Part shown: positions 14,620-23,014 of the stretch, in pieces | Numbering within the stretch: position 1 is the first letter of the stretch | How the letters are laid out: every line of letters starts with the position of its first letter | Source: JBOFMT01 sp051658525 | Lineage (GTDB): Bacteria; Bacillota_I; Bacilli_A; Erysipelotrichales; Erysipelotrichaceae | Direction of reading: 5' to 3' | Assembly (NCBI GenBank): GCA_051658525.1 | Contig: JBOFMT010000054.1 | Coordinates: forward strand, 1 to 24,737 | DNA: 24,737 nucleotides | Position numbers and translations under genes: made by a program | Notes under the pieces: generated by a model | The model's database searches: none | What the model saw: only the letters and a program-made list of their open reading frames with translations | Told to the model about the DNA's origin: nothing

Positions 14620-15582
14620 ATGAAGATAGCAGTAGATATCATGGGGGGCGACTTAGGCCCAAGAGAAGTCATCAAAGCAGCATTAAACTTTGTAAAGGAC
14701 TATCAAGACGTTACGTTGGTGCTGTATGGCAATGAAGAACATTTGAGTGATCTGAAACATGAGAGTATCGAGTGTGTAGCAACCACACAAACAATGGAGA
14801 TGAACGATGGAGCACTTGCGATACGTCGTAAAAAAGATGCTTCGATGGTTCGTGCGGTTGAAAGTGTAAGTGAGCAAAATGATGCAGTGGTGAGCTGTGG
14901 TTCTACCGGTGCTTTGTTGACTTGTGCTACCTTAATCTTAAAAACAATCGAAGGTATTGAACGTCCTGCCTTGCTTGGTGTGTTGCCAAGTAAGCATCAA
15001 AAAGGTTGTGTGTTTTTAGACTTGGGGGCTAGTGCTGAAAATACAAGTGCTCACTTGTTAGACTTTGCTCGTATGGGCGATACCTATGCAAGAAAAGTAA
15101 TGCATTTAGACGCTCCACGATTGGGCTTGTTGAATATTGGAAGCGAAGCAAAAAAAGGGGATTCACTGCGTAAGGAAACTTATGCTTTGCTAGAAGCAAG
15201 TGACTATAACTTTATCGGTAACATTGAAGCAAATCATCTTCTGGATGAAAGTGCAGATGTTGTTGTTTGTGATGGTTTCTCTGGTAACTTAGTTTTAAAA
15301 AGCTTAGAAGGAACCGCACGTTTATTCAAATCTACACTCAAAGAACAAATGATGAAAACCATCATCAGTAAACTAGGAGCAGTATTATCTGGTGGTGCAC
15401 TAAAAAATATGAAAAACATTTTGGATGATAAACAATATGGTGGTGCTTTGTTGGCTGGTGTCAATGGAGTAGTCATCAAGGCGCATGGAAGCAGCGATGC
15501 TTATGCTTTCTATCACGCGTTACGTCAAGCCTATTTGATGGTTGATCAAAATGTAATCCAAACACTTAAGGGAGAATCATAA
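14620..15582 (+). CDS. plsX: PlsX, acyl-ACP:phosphate acyltransferase
   Basis: PlsX makes acyl-phosphate from acyl-ACP for the first step of phospholipid synthesis by PlsY, and works with FakA for exogenous fatty acids. The 320-residue sequence shows the start MKIAVDIMGGDLGPREVIKA, the loop SCGSTGALLTCA, LLNIGSEAKKGD and VVCDGFSGNLVLKSLEG, all typical. AGGAGG lies just before the ATG. It follows recG and overlaps the rnc start by one base (TAATG). fabD, fabG and acpP, which often stand between plsX and rnc in Firmicutes, are absent here. Confidence 0.96.
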   Translation: MKIAVDIMGGDLGPREVIKAALNFVKDYQDVTLVLYGNEEHLSDLKHESIECVATTQTMEMNDGALAIRRKKDASMVRAVESVSEQNDAVVSCGSTGALLTCATLILKTIEGIERPALLGVLPSKHQKGCVFLDLGASAENTSAHLLDFARMGDTYARKVMHLDAPRLGLLNIGSEAKKGDSLRKETYALLEASDYNFIGNIEANHLLDESADVVVCDGFSGNLVLKSLEGTARLFKSTLKEQMMKTIISKLGAVLSGGALKNMKNILDDKQYGGALLAGVNGVVIKAHGSSDAYAFYHALRQAYLMVDQNVIQTLKGES

Positions 15583-16262
15583 TGGATATTTATCAATTTC
15601 TAGAAAACATTGGCATTCCATGTAATAATCGAGAATTAATTCAAACAGCACTCGTACACTCAAGTTATGTTAATGAGCATAAAATGATTAAGAGTGATAA
15701 CGAGCGTTTGGAGTTTATTGGGGATGCTGTATTACAACTTTGGAGTGCACATAAACTGTATGCATTAGAGGAAACCTTATCCGAAGGGGCAATGACGACG
15801 CTACGTGCACAACTTGTTTGTGGTGAATCGCTTGCCATGTACTGTAAGACATTAGGCATTAACCAGTTTATTTTACTCGGTATTGGAGAAGAAAAAACTG
15901 GGGGACGCGAGCGTGAGTCTATTTTGGCCGATGCGTTTGAGGCTTTGCTTGGTGCAGTTTATTTAGACCAAGGGTTTGAAACGGTTTCGATTTTGTTGGA
16001 ACAAGTCATTACACCAACGATTTATGCGCCAAAAAGTGAAAAGCTTATCGATTATAAAACACGTTTACAAGAATATATTCAAGCGGATACGCGTAAAACA
16101 ATTCGTTATGAAAATGTTAAGGTAAGTGGACCAAGCAACAAACCAATTTTTGAAATGGTTGTCATGTTAGATGAAATTATCCTTGGTAGAGGAAGTGGGT
16201 CTAGTAAGAAAAAAGCCGAACAAATGGCTGCGAGGGATGCATTCGATAAAATGGTGAAATAA
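15582..16262 (+). CDS. rnc: Ribonuclease III
   Basis: RNase III cleaves double-stranded RNA in rRNA and mRNA processing. The 226 residues contain the catalytic signature NERLEFIGDAVL (40-51; E41, D48), the second acidic pair ADAFEALLGAVYLDQG (116-131; D117, E120) and a C-terminal dsRNA-binding domain (about 157-225), ending GSGSSKKKAEQMAARDAF. The ATG overlaps the plsX stop by one base, with GGAGAA upstream, so translation is coupled. The usual followers smc and ftsY are not here; an envelope protein gene follows 11 bases on. Confidence 0.96.
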   Translation: MDIYQFLENIGIPCNNRELIQTALVHSSYVNEHKMIKSDNERLEFIGDAVLQLWSAHKLYALEETLSEGAMTTLRAQLVCGESLAMYCKTLGINQFILLGIGEEKTGGRERESILADAFEALLGAVYLDQGFETVSILLEQVITPTIYAPKSEKLIDYKTRLQEYIQADTRKTIRYENVKVSGPSNKPIFEMVVMLDEIILGRGSGSSKKKAEQMAARDAFDKMVK

Positions 16263-16273
16263 GAGGGGGCTCT

Positions 16274-17266
16274 ATGAAAAAGATAGCATTGTTGTGTTCG
16301 ATCATCGCATTGTTGTTTCAAATGAAACCAGTACAAGCACAAGATTATTTGAACCTAGAGGCAGAAAGTGTCTTATTGTATGCACTCGATGATGAGCGCG
16401 TGTTGTATGAAAAACAAATCGATGCCCTTCTATCTAGTAACACGTTGTATCAACTGTTGGAAGAAATCGTTGTCGTAGCTGCACAAGAGGACTTTGGCTT
16501 AAGCAACGCACAGCTTGAAACCTATTTAAGCAGTGGTGAGTTAAATGTATCGAGTGTGATACAAGAAGACATTCAAGCAGGCATTACAACCTTGCTCTTA
16601 ACCAATGGCTTTGATGCGATCGTACAGGATGATAACAATAAGGAAATTAGTATGACGATGAAGGATATGGTCCGCATGGTTACTCTAATTTTGAAATATC
16701 CAAATCAACGTGCTAAATTAACCTATGTGGATGGTAGTATTCGACTAGAAGAAGCGCCGTTAGAGTTGCGCATGGGAACGTATAATGAAATGCGCTTATT
16801 AGCAGTCGTTGTAAATGATACGCAGGGAGAACTTGATTTGCTCATTGAAGAAGCCATGCAAACCTTAGCAAGGACCAAAGCAATTAGCAAAGGACAAACC
16901 TTAGCAACACTGCCTATTGCTTACGCACTTGGACGCAAAGAACTACTCATTACTGCTAGTGATGATGTTTATGCGATTTTACCCCAAAATCTAGATCGTC
17001 AAAATTTGACGATGCAAGTATTCAGTGAAGCCAAATTAGAAGCACCACTAGCCAAAGATGTGTATTTGGGTGAAGTCGTAATTTCATATGATGGTTCTGT
17101 AATTTCAACGCTATCCTTGTACAGTCCATTTGCAGTTGAGGACTTTCCACCACTGCGTTGGTGGGAAAGCCTTACGCAAAACACTAGTCAAATGGTGTGG
17201 TTGGGTGTATTATTTGGAGGTATCCTAGTAGTAGGATGGATGCTTTTCATCGTTCGCAAACGCTAG
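16274..17266 (+). CDS. DD-carboxypeptidase-like (PBP5/DacA family) membrane protein lacking catalytic motifs
   Basis: This 330-residue protein has a signal peptide (about 1-22, ending VQAQ), a shortened peptidase S11-like domain, a PBP5 C-terminal-like beta domain and a C-terminal membrane helix (about 308-326) before RKR. Family traces are SVLLYALDDERVLYEK (32-47), SMTMKDMVRMVTLILK (126-141), NEMRLLAVVVND (171-182), SKGQTLATLP (205-214) and LITASDDVYAILP (225-237). The three catalytic motifs are missing: SxxK is replaced by SSNTL (54-58), the SxN place reads TNG (110-112), and no KTG occurs before the NEMRLLAV strand. It is also some 60-100 residues shorter than active enzymes. Likely a pseudoenzyme that binds cell wall or regulates another carboxypeptidase. 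Frame and ribosome site are intact, so it is not simply decaying. Confidence 0.72.
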   Translation: MKKIALLCSIIALLFQMKPVQAQDYLNLEAESVLLYALDDERVLYEKQIDALLSSNTLYQLLEEIVVVAAQEDFGLSNAQLETYLSSGELNVSSVIQEDIQAGITTLLLTNGFDAIVQDDNNKEISMTMKDMVRMVTLILKYPNQRAKLTYVDGSIRLEEAPLELRMGTYNEMRLLAVVVNDTQGELDLLIEEAMQTLARTKAISKGQTLATLPIAYALGRKELLITASDDVYAILPQNLDRQNLTMQVFSEAKLEAPLAKDVYLGEVVISYDGSVISTLSLYSPFAVEDFPPLRWWESLTQNTSQMVWLGVLFGGILVVGWMLFIVRKR

Positions 17267-17285
17267 TTTGAAAGAGGAGGCAACA

Positions 17286-18245
17286 ATGTTATATATTAAT
17301 TATTTGATCTTAGCAGCCCTTGTGGTTGTTTTGTCTTTTCGCTTAAGTTTTTATGTTGATGAAATTGATAAAAAAACGAATCTTTCCGGTGCTCTAATCG
17401 GTGGAGTCATCTTAGCTGCGGTAACGAGTCTTCCTGAATTGTTTACCAGCTTTACCGCGGTACTACAACTCAATCAACCAAACTTGGTGCAAGGAAATAT
17501 CTTAGGAAGTAATATTTTCAATATCACAATCCTTGGAGCGTTGGTTTTGTTTTCAAGTTCTCGTTACAGCAAGGCTAAGATTTCCAAAAGTCAGTTTAAT
17601 AATATTTTATTTGGCTTAGCAATGTACACCTTGGTCTTATTAGCCCTCAATGTAAGTGCCTTGTTTATTCATATTTCCGCATTGCATGTCAATATAGCTA
17701 GTATCTTAATCCTTGGCTTATATGCGATAAGTATCTTCTTTATGAGTGGAGATCATAGTGCAAGCAACGAAGAAGCGAGTCAATCGCCTCTAACGATTCA
17801 ACAAGTGGTGTTACGTTTTGCACTATATGCCTTGGCTTTGATCGTTGTTAGTATTGTCTTAACAACCAATACCGACCGTATTGCAACTGAATTACAACTT
17901 GGTGCAACCGTTGCCGGAGCGATCTTCCTAGGTGTTGCGACATCACTTCCTGAACTTGCTAGTTGTATCTCGCTTGTACGCATGGGAAATTACAATGCTG
18001 CTATGGGAAATGTAATCGGAAGTAATATTTTTAACTTTGCGATTTTCGCCTTTGCAGATATCATCTACTTTAGTGGAAATATCTTTATCGCTGATAGTCA
18101 AGCAACCAATTTGGTCCTCTTTGGAATGTTGAATTGCGTGATTGCTTTAGCACTGATTAAAATGAAAAAAAATACAACCGTGGTCCGCATCCTAGCAGCT
18201 CTTATTGTTGCTGTGTATGTTGTGAGCATTGTGATTGGATTATAA
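17286..18245 (+). CDS. Calcium/sodium:proton antiporter family (CaCA) protein
   Basis: A 319-residue membrane protein with two homologous halves of about five helices each, the layout of the Na+/Ca2+ exchanger superfamily (YrbG/CaxA-like). The alpha-1 repeat contains AAVTSLPELFTSFTA and QGNILGSNIFNITILG. The alpha-2 repeat contains GVATSLPELASCISL and MGNVIGSNIFNFAIF. The paired Glu and Asn residues in these repeats form the ion site in the family. A TTG 18 bases upstream is in frame, but GAGGAGG points to the ATG at 17286. It is the last gene of the recG operon and ends at a short hairpin. Exact ion not determinable from sequence. Confidence 0.9.
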   Translation: MLYINYLILAALVVVLSFRLSFYVDEIDKKTNLSGALIGGVILAAVTSLPELFTSFTAVLQLNQPNLVQGNILGSNIFNITILGALVLFSSSRYSKAKISKSQFNNILFGLAMYTLVLLALNVSALFIHISALHVNIASILILGLYAISIFFMSGDHSASNEEASQSPLTIQQVVLRFALYALALIVVSIVLTTNTDRIATELQLGATVAGAIFLGVATSLPELASCISLVRMGNYNAAMGNVIGSNIFNFAIFAFADIIYFSGNIFIADSQATNLVLFGMLNCVIALALIKMKKNTTVVRILAALIVAVYVVSIVIGL

Positions 18246-18251
18246 AAATAG

Positions 18252-18273
18252 AAAAAAGGCTTAGCCTTTTTTT
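18252..18273 (+). terminator. Short terminator between the antiporter gene and polC
   Basis: AAAAAAGGC, TTA loop, GCCTTTTTTT. Only three G-C pairs, so termination may be partial. Just 17 bases separate it from the polC start. Confidence 0.68.
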
Positions 18274-18290
18274 ATGTAAGGAGAGTTTCT

Positions 18291-19157
18291 ATGAAATATG
18301 CACTCGGTGAAATACTCGTCTCTTTGCCACAAGGGGAAGCATTGCTTTCCCATTTGCAAAAAGCAACGTATGAAAAACCAACCTATAATGAAACAACAAA
18401 TCAACTCGTTTTAAGCGTTGATACACAAGACTTAATCCCAGTAGAAATTTATCAACGTTTGTTTTCCGCGTTGGTACAATATACCCAAGCAAGTCTTGAT
18501 TTAACTATGAAGGTAGCAAATCAAAATTATGCGCTCATCGATGTGCATAACTACATCAAATATTGTATTGAGAAGAACACCCATTACCAAGTGTTTCATG
18601 GCGTGTTACCACTTATGGACCAACAGACAATCATTTTTAAATTTGCTGATACACCAACTTTTGAGAAGGCGAAACTGCAGGCATTGGGGTTATCGCAAAG
18701 TCTAAAACAATATGGTATTGAATTACAAATTCGCTGTGATAAAAGTGAAGCTACACGTGTGGAAGATATTCAAAGTGTAAAGAAAACCTTCTCAGAACCA
18801 ATGAAAACCACTGCACCACAGCCAGAATATCAAAAATATAAATCCAAAGGCAAACAATCACTAGACCAGTACATTGCTTTTGATTTAGCTGAAATTAGTG
18901 AAGAGTGTCATGGTATTAAGATTGAAGGGGAGATCTTCGAAAAAGAAACCCGTACCATTATGAAAACGGGTAAAGATATTCAAACCCTTTACATCAAAGA
19001 TGCAACCGATGCTTTGGTTATCAAACGCTTTGAACGTGGAAGCTTAACCAAAGAAGTGTTAGCTGAAATTAATGTTGGAGATATGGTTCGTGTATATGGT
19101 AAAGTGGAGTTTGATAGTTTTTCTCGTGAACTCGTTATGATGCCCGATGCCATTTAA
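18291..19157 (+). CDS. polC: PolC N-terminal part (NTD and OB domain), ending at in-frame TAA
   Basis: These 288 residues match the N-terminal part of the PolC alpha subunit. There is a PolC-type N-terminal domain (about 1-160), a linker, then an OB-fold (about 209-286, HGIKIEGEIFEKETRTI and VGDMVRVYGKVEFDSFS) that binds single-stranded DNA. The ATG has AAGGAG eight bases upstream. The frame ends at TAA 19155-19157, yet the same frame continues without shift into the PHP, exonuclease and polymerase domains. A single-base change (GAA to TAA) would explain the stop. If real, this piece is a separate small protein. Truncated PolC lacking the N-terminal domain has been used for structural work, so the loss of linkage might be tolerated; that is inference for this strain. 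Confidence 0.85.
   Translation: MKYALGEILVSLPQGEALLSHLQKATYEKPTYNETTNQLVLSVDTQDLIPVEIYQRLFSALVQYTQASLDLTMKVANQNYALIDVHNYIKYCIEKNTHYQVFHGVLPLMDQQTIIFKFADTPTFEKAKLQALGLSQSLKQYGIELQIRCDKSEATRVEDIQSVKKTFSEPMKTTAPQPEYQKYKSKGKQSLDQYIAFDLAEISEECHGIKIEGEIFEKETRTIMKTGKDIQTLYIKDATDALVIKRFERGSLTKEVLAEINVGDMVRVYGKVEFDSFSRELVMMPDAI
19155..19157 (+). other. In-frame TAA stop splitting polC
   Basis: Codon 289 of polC is TAA, between MMPDAI and KIEKKQRVDKAEKKR. Upstream and downstream parts are in the same frame and together give about 1,453 codons, the normal PolC length. No other disruption is seen in the gene. Confidence 0.85.
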
Positions 19158-19208
19158 AAAATTGAAAAAAAACAACGGGTTGATAAGGCTGAGAAAAAAC
19201 GCATTGAA

Positions 19209-22200
19209 TTGCATACGCATACGAAGCTATCGGAGATGGATGGTGTAAGTAGTGTACAAGACTATATCGCTACTGCCGCAAGTTGGGGTATGGATGCGAT
19301 TGCGATTACAGATCACGGTGTTGTACAATCGTTTCCCAAAGCACAAGGTGCGATGTCGAAAGTAAATAAAGGTAGAGAAACACCATTTAAAGTAATTTAC
19401 GGTATTGAAATGAATATGGTTGATCCTAACTTAACAATCGTCAAACATCCAGATGAGCGTGTATTAGCAGAAGCGCAGTATTGTGTACTTGACTTAGAGA
19501 CAACAGGACTATCCAGTCAATACGATCATATTATTGAGTTTGGTGGACAAATCATTGAACAACGCTCCTTAAGCGAGAAAACATTACAATGTTTTGTAAA
19601 GCCACCAGTTCCTGTTTCCGCCTTTACTACTTCGCTTACAGGCATTACGCAACAAGATGTGGATGGTGGTTTATCACTAGAGGCAGCACTAGATAAAATT
19701 CTTGCCTTTATTGGAGATCGTGTCATTATTGCGCATAACGCTGCATTTGATATGAGCTTCTTAAATGATAAACTGATTTCACTAGGTCGAAAGCCATTAA
19801 GCAACCCTGTGATTGATACCTTGGATTTATCACGTTGGATTCACCGTGAGAAAAAGGGACATCGTTTGGGTATTGTTGCTCGTATTTACGGTGTTGCTTA
19901 TGATGATGAAACAGCCCATCGCGCTGACTACGATACGCAAGTCTTAGCTCAAATCTATTTGAAAATGATGAGCAATGAACTCAAGGATGTAGCTACTCTG
20001 CATGACTTAGCAAATCTAAGTGATGAATCAGCATTTAATAAAGTATTTAAAAAACATACAACGGTATTAGCCAAAAATGCTGCAGGTTTAAAAGAACTTT
20101 TTGAACTTGTTACATTGTCACATACCAAGTATTTAAGTTATCTAAATAAAAATGCAACGAATATCGTTGCAGAACCACGCATTACCCGTGAAGCACTAGC
20201 AAAAGCAAGAGACAATGGTAACCTTCTACTCGGTTCTAGTTGTGCCAATGGTGAGTTGTTTGAATTGGCACAAATCCGTTCGCGTGCTGTGCTAAAAGAG
20301 GCAATGCAATTTTATGATTACATTGAAGTGCAACCGCTAGAAAGTTATCGTTTTTTAGTGGATCGTGGCAGTATTGAGAGTATGGAACGATTACAAACAA
20401 TCCTTTTATCCATTGTAGAAACAGCAGATGAACTAGGTAAGATTGTAGTTGGTACGAGTGATGCACATTATGTTCATCCCGAACAAAAACAAATTCGTGA
20501 TATCTACATTCAATCGCAAGCGATTGGAGGCGTACGCCATCCACTGTATTACTACAACCAAGAAAAACGCCGTAGTATAAAAAGTGTCGATGCACACTTG
20601 CGTACAACCGATGAAATGTTACTACAATACCCATATCTTTCCAAAGCGAAAACCTATGAAATCGTGGTAGACAATACCCATAAGATCAACGAACAAATTG
20701 AACTGGTATACCCTGTAAAAGATAAACTGTATCCACCAGAAATTGAAGGGTGTGCAGATCGTCTACGTGAAATTTGTTACGACAATGCACGTGCTCTATA
20801 TGGTCAAGAGCTACCGGATATTGTTGAAAAGCGCTTGGAAAAAGAACTGAATTCCATTATTGGAAATGGATTTCAGGTAGTCTACTATATTTCTCACTTG
20901 TTGGTTAAGAAATCACTCGATGATGGTTATTTGGTAGGAAGTCGTGGTTCGGTAGGTTCTAGTTTTGTTGCGACGATGAGTAACATTACAGAAGTAAACC
21001 CGTTAGCACCACACTATGTATGTGCGCACTGTAACTATTCTAAATTTTTTGAAAATGGAGAAGTAGCGAGTGGATTTGACTTACCAACGATTCCTTGTCC
21101 AACGTGTGGAGCAGAGATGCGTGGAGATGGTCAAGATATTCCATTCGAAACCTTCTTAGGGTTTGAAGGGGATAAAGTTCCCGATATCGATTTGAACTTC
21201 TCTGGGGAATACCAAGAGGTAGCACATAACTACACTAAAGAAGTATTTGGTGAGTCGTATGTTTACCGTGCAGGGACCATTGGTACGGTAGCGGAACAAA
21301 CAGCCTTTGGTTATGTCAAAGGGTTCCAAGAAGAAATGGGTCTTGATAAACCAGTATCTTCTGCTCAGATGAAACGTTTAACCAAAGGGTGTGAAGGGGT
21401 AAAACGTACTACGGGACAACATCCAGGTGGGATTATTGTTATTCCTGATTATATGGATGTGCATGATTTTACACCGGTACAATTTCCAGCAAACAATCCC
21501 AATGCAGAATGGAAAACCACACACTTTGAATTCCATGATATCCATGATAATGTATTAAAACTCGATATCTTAGGTCATGTGGATCCAACAGCAATGAAAC
21601 TGTTAGAAAAAATGAGTGGAATTGATCCAAAGACGATTCCAATTAACGATCCTGAAGTAATGAAGATTTTCTCTTCGGTAGAAAGCTTAAAAATGGATAC
21701 TAGTAAATCCAGTGATAAAACCGGAGCTGCTGGAATTCCAGAGTTTGGAACCCCGTTTGTTCGTGGTATCTTGGAAATGACCAAACCAACAACCTTTGAT
21801 GAGTTGGTTCGTATTTCTGGTTTATCCCATGGTACTGACGTTTGGTTGAACAATGCCAAAGATTTGATTGAAGCTGGCGTTTGCACCCTAAAAGAAGTAA
21901 TTGGTTGTCGTGACGATATCATGGTTTACTTATTACATAAAGGGTTACCACCAAAAACAGCCTTTGACATTATGGAGTTTGTTCGTAAAGGTCGTGGCTT
22001 AAAAGATGAGTGGATTCCGATTATGAAATCACACAACGTAGAAGACTGGTACATTGATTCTTGTCGTAAGATCAAGTATATGTTCCCAAAAGCCCATGCG
22101 GTTGCTTATGTTTTAATGGCGGTTCGTATTGCTTGGTTTAAAGTTCATTATCCTCAGTATTACTACGCGGTATATTTCTCGATTCGTTGCGATGCTTATG

Positions 22201-22655
22201 AAATTGAAACAATGATTCAAGGGGAACAAGCAATTCGTTCTAGAATGAGCGAAATCAAACGTAGAATGGAAAGTAATGAATTTAAGAACGATGTAAGTAA
22301 AAAAGAAAAAGATGTGTATTCTTGTTTAGAACTAGCCTTAGAAATGAACTTGCGTGGTCTCTATTTTGCGAATATCGATATCATGAAGTCACATGCGAAA
22401 ACGTTTATGGTTGACCCAGAGCGAAGCAATTACATTATTCCACCATTTACATCCATTGATGGATTAGGAGAAAGTGTTGCGTTAAGTGTTGTGGCAGCGC
22501 GAGAAGCTACAGATGAACACGGTAATATTTTAGAATTCTTATCGAAAGAAGATTTGACATCACGTACAGGACTCAATGGGACCCATTTAAAGAAATTGGA
22601 AGCAATGGGTGTTGTTAATCACTTACAAGATGAAAATCAATTATCCTTATTTTAA
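19209..22655 (+). CDS. polC: PolC catalytic part (PHP, 3'-5' exonuclease, polymerase), DNA polymerase III alpha
   Basis: This part carries the replicative polymerase. Order by residue in this piece: PHP domain starting LHTHTKLSEMDG, split by the DEDD exonuclease (VLDLETTGL 93-101, HNAAFD 176-181, HRADYD 237-242). The palm follows with VGSRGSVGSS (576-585), a CxxC pair of zinc-ribbon type (CAHC 605-608, CPTC 630-633), the catalytic aspartates in PDIDLNFSG (658-666), RAGTIGTVAEQTAFGY and TTGQHPGGIIVIP. The tail ends NQLSLF, resembling a beta-clamp motif. The first usable start after the TAA is TTG at 19209, which would cut the first PHP strand. No clear ribosome site precedes it, so readthrough of the TAA or an error in the sequence is as likely as reinitiation. 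Confidence 0.93.
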   Translation: MHTHTKLSEMDGVSSVQDYIATAASWGMDAIAITDHGVVQSFPKAQGAMSKVNKGRETPFKVIYGIEMNMVDPNLTIVKHPDERVLAEAQYCVLDLETTGLSSQYDHIIEFGGQIIEQRSLSEKTLQCFVKPPVPVSAFTTSLTGITQQDVDGGLSLEAALDKILAFIGDRVIIAHNAAFDMSFLNDKLISLGRKPLSNPVIDTLDLSRWIHREKKGHRLGIVARIYGVAYDDETAHRADYDTQVLAQIYLKMMSNELKDVATLHDLANLSDESAFNKVFKKHTTVLAKNAAGLKELFELVTLSHTKYLSYLNKNATNIVAEPRITREALAKARDNGNLLLGSSCANGELFELAQIRSRAVLKEAMQFYDYIEVQPLESYRFLVDRGSIESMERLQTILLSIVETADELGKIVVGTSDAHYVHPEQKQIRDIYIQSQAIGGVRHPLYYYNQEKRRSIKSVDAHLRTTDEMLLQYPYLSKAKTYEIVVDNTHKINEQIELVYPVKDKLYPPEIEGCADRLREICYDNARALYGQELPDIVEKRLEKELNSIIGNGFQVVYYISHLLVKKSLDDGYLVGSRGSVGSSFVATMSNITEVNPLAPHYVCAHCNYSKFFENGEVASGFDLPTIPCPTCGAEMRGDGQDIPFETFLGFEGDKVPDIDLNFSGEYQEVAHNYTKEVFGESYVYRAGTIGTVAEQTAFGYVKGFQEEMGLDKPVSSAQMKRLTKGCEGVKRTTGQHPGGIIVIPDYMDVHDFTPVQFPANNPNAEWKTTHFEFHDIHDNVLKLDILGHVDPTAMKLLEKMSGIDPKTIPINDPEVMKIFSSVESLKMDTSKSSDKTGAAGIPEFGTPFVRGILEMTKPTTFDELVRISGLSHGTDVWLNNAKDLIEAGVCTLKEVIGCRDDIMVYLLHKGLPPKTAFDIMEFVRKGRGLKDEWIPIMKSHNVEDWYIDSCRKIKYMFPKAHAVAYVLMAVRIAWFKVHYPQYYYAVYFSIRCDAYEIETMIQGEQAIRSRMSEIKRRMESNEFKNDVSKKEKDVYSCLELALEMNLRGLYFANIDIMKSHAKTFMVDPERSNYIIPPFTSIDGLGESVALSVVAAREATDEHGNILEFLSKEDLTSRTGLNGTHLKKLEAMGVVNHLQDENQLSLF

Positions 22656-22660
22656 TACCT

Positions 22661-22695
22661 AGCATGTTGCTTTAAATTGCAACATGCTTTTTTTT
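22661..22695 (+). terminator. Terminator after polC
   Basis: AGCATGTTGC (22661-22670) pairs perfectly with GCAACATGCT (22679-22688), followed by eight T residues. Confidence 0.93.
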
Positions 22696-22710
22696 AGATT
22701 AGGTTCAAAT

Positions 22711-22740
22711 TTGACACTCATACTAGAAATTGTGTATGAT
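22711..22740 (+). promoter_or_regulatory. Promoter of the T-box-asnA unit
   Basis: TTGACA (22711-22716), 18 bases, TATGAT (22735-22740). It lies directly ahead of the T-box stem I. Confidence 0.75.
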
Positions 22741-22998
22741 AGCTCTAAGATGAAAAAGCGATGAATAGAACATGTTTTGTAGAGCCGGTTAAAAAGCGAA
22801 CAAGGGATGGTGTAAGCCTTGGTTAAACGTCTACAAAAAAACATCTAGGAGCTGTGTTTTTGAACTCGAGTAAAAAACAACGTAACCCAACGTTATCCGG
22901 GAGCAAGAAATTGCATGAGTGAGCTATTAGCTAACTAAGGTGGTACCGCGGAACACGTCTTTCGTCCTTATGAATAGGAAAAAAGACGTGTTTTTTTA
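22741..22998 (+). promoter_or_regulatory. T-box leader, apparent Asn (AAC) specifier
   Basis: A tRNA-sensing leader. The T-box consensus AAGGTGGTACCGCGG stands at 22937-22951 and overlaps the alternative terminator stem. Stem I base: AGCTCTAAGATG (22741-22752) with CATCTAGGAGCT (22842-22853). Upper stem: TTTTGTAGA with TCTACAAAA. Between them on the 3' side the specifier codon is AAC at 22840-22842, followed by A as usual. Uncharged tRNA-Asn should stabilise the antiterminator and switch on asnA. Stem boundaries are by eye. Confidence 0.88.
22952..22998 (+). terminator. T-box regulated terminator
   Basis: AACACGTCTTT (22952-22962) pairs with AAAGACGTGTT (22982-22992), followed by a T run. 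Its 5' arm adjoins the T-box sequence, so the antiterminator excludes it. Confidence 0.88.
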
Positions 22999-23014
22999 TT
23001 GAAAGGAGCAACCG

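Noticed and set aside
19155..19157. TAA as a recoded sense codon
   Set aside because: Many genes in the window (plsX, rnc, murB, ackA, rimP and others) end at TAA in normal positions, so a general reassignment is not supported.
20236..20634. Minus-strand 132-residue frame inside polC
   Set aside because: Shadow of a strongly conserved polymerase frame, with no promoter or ribosome site.
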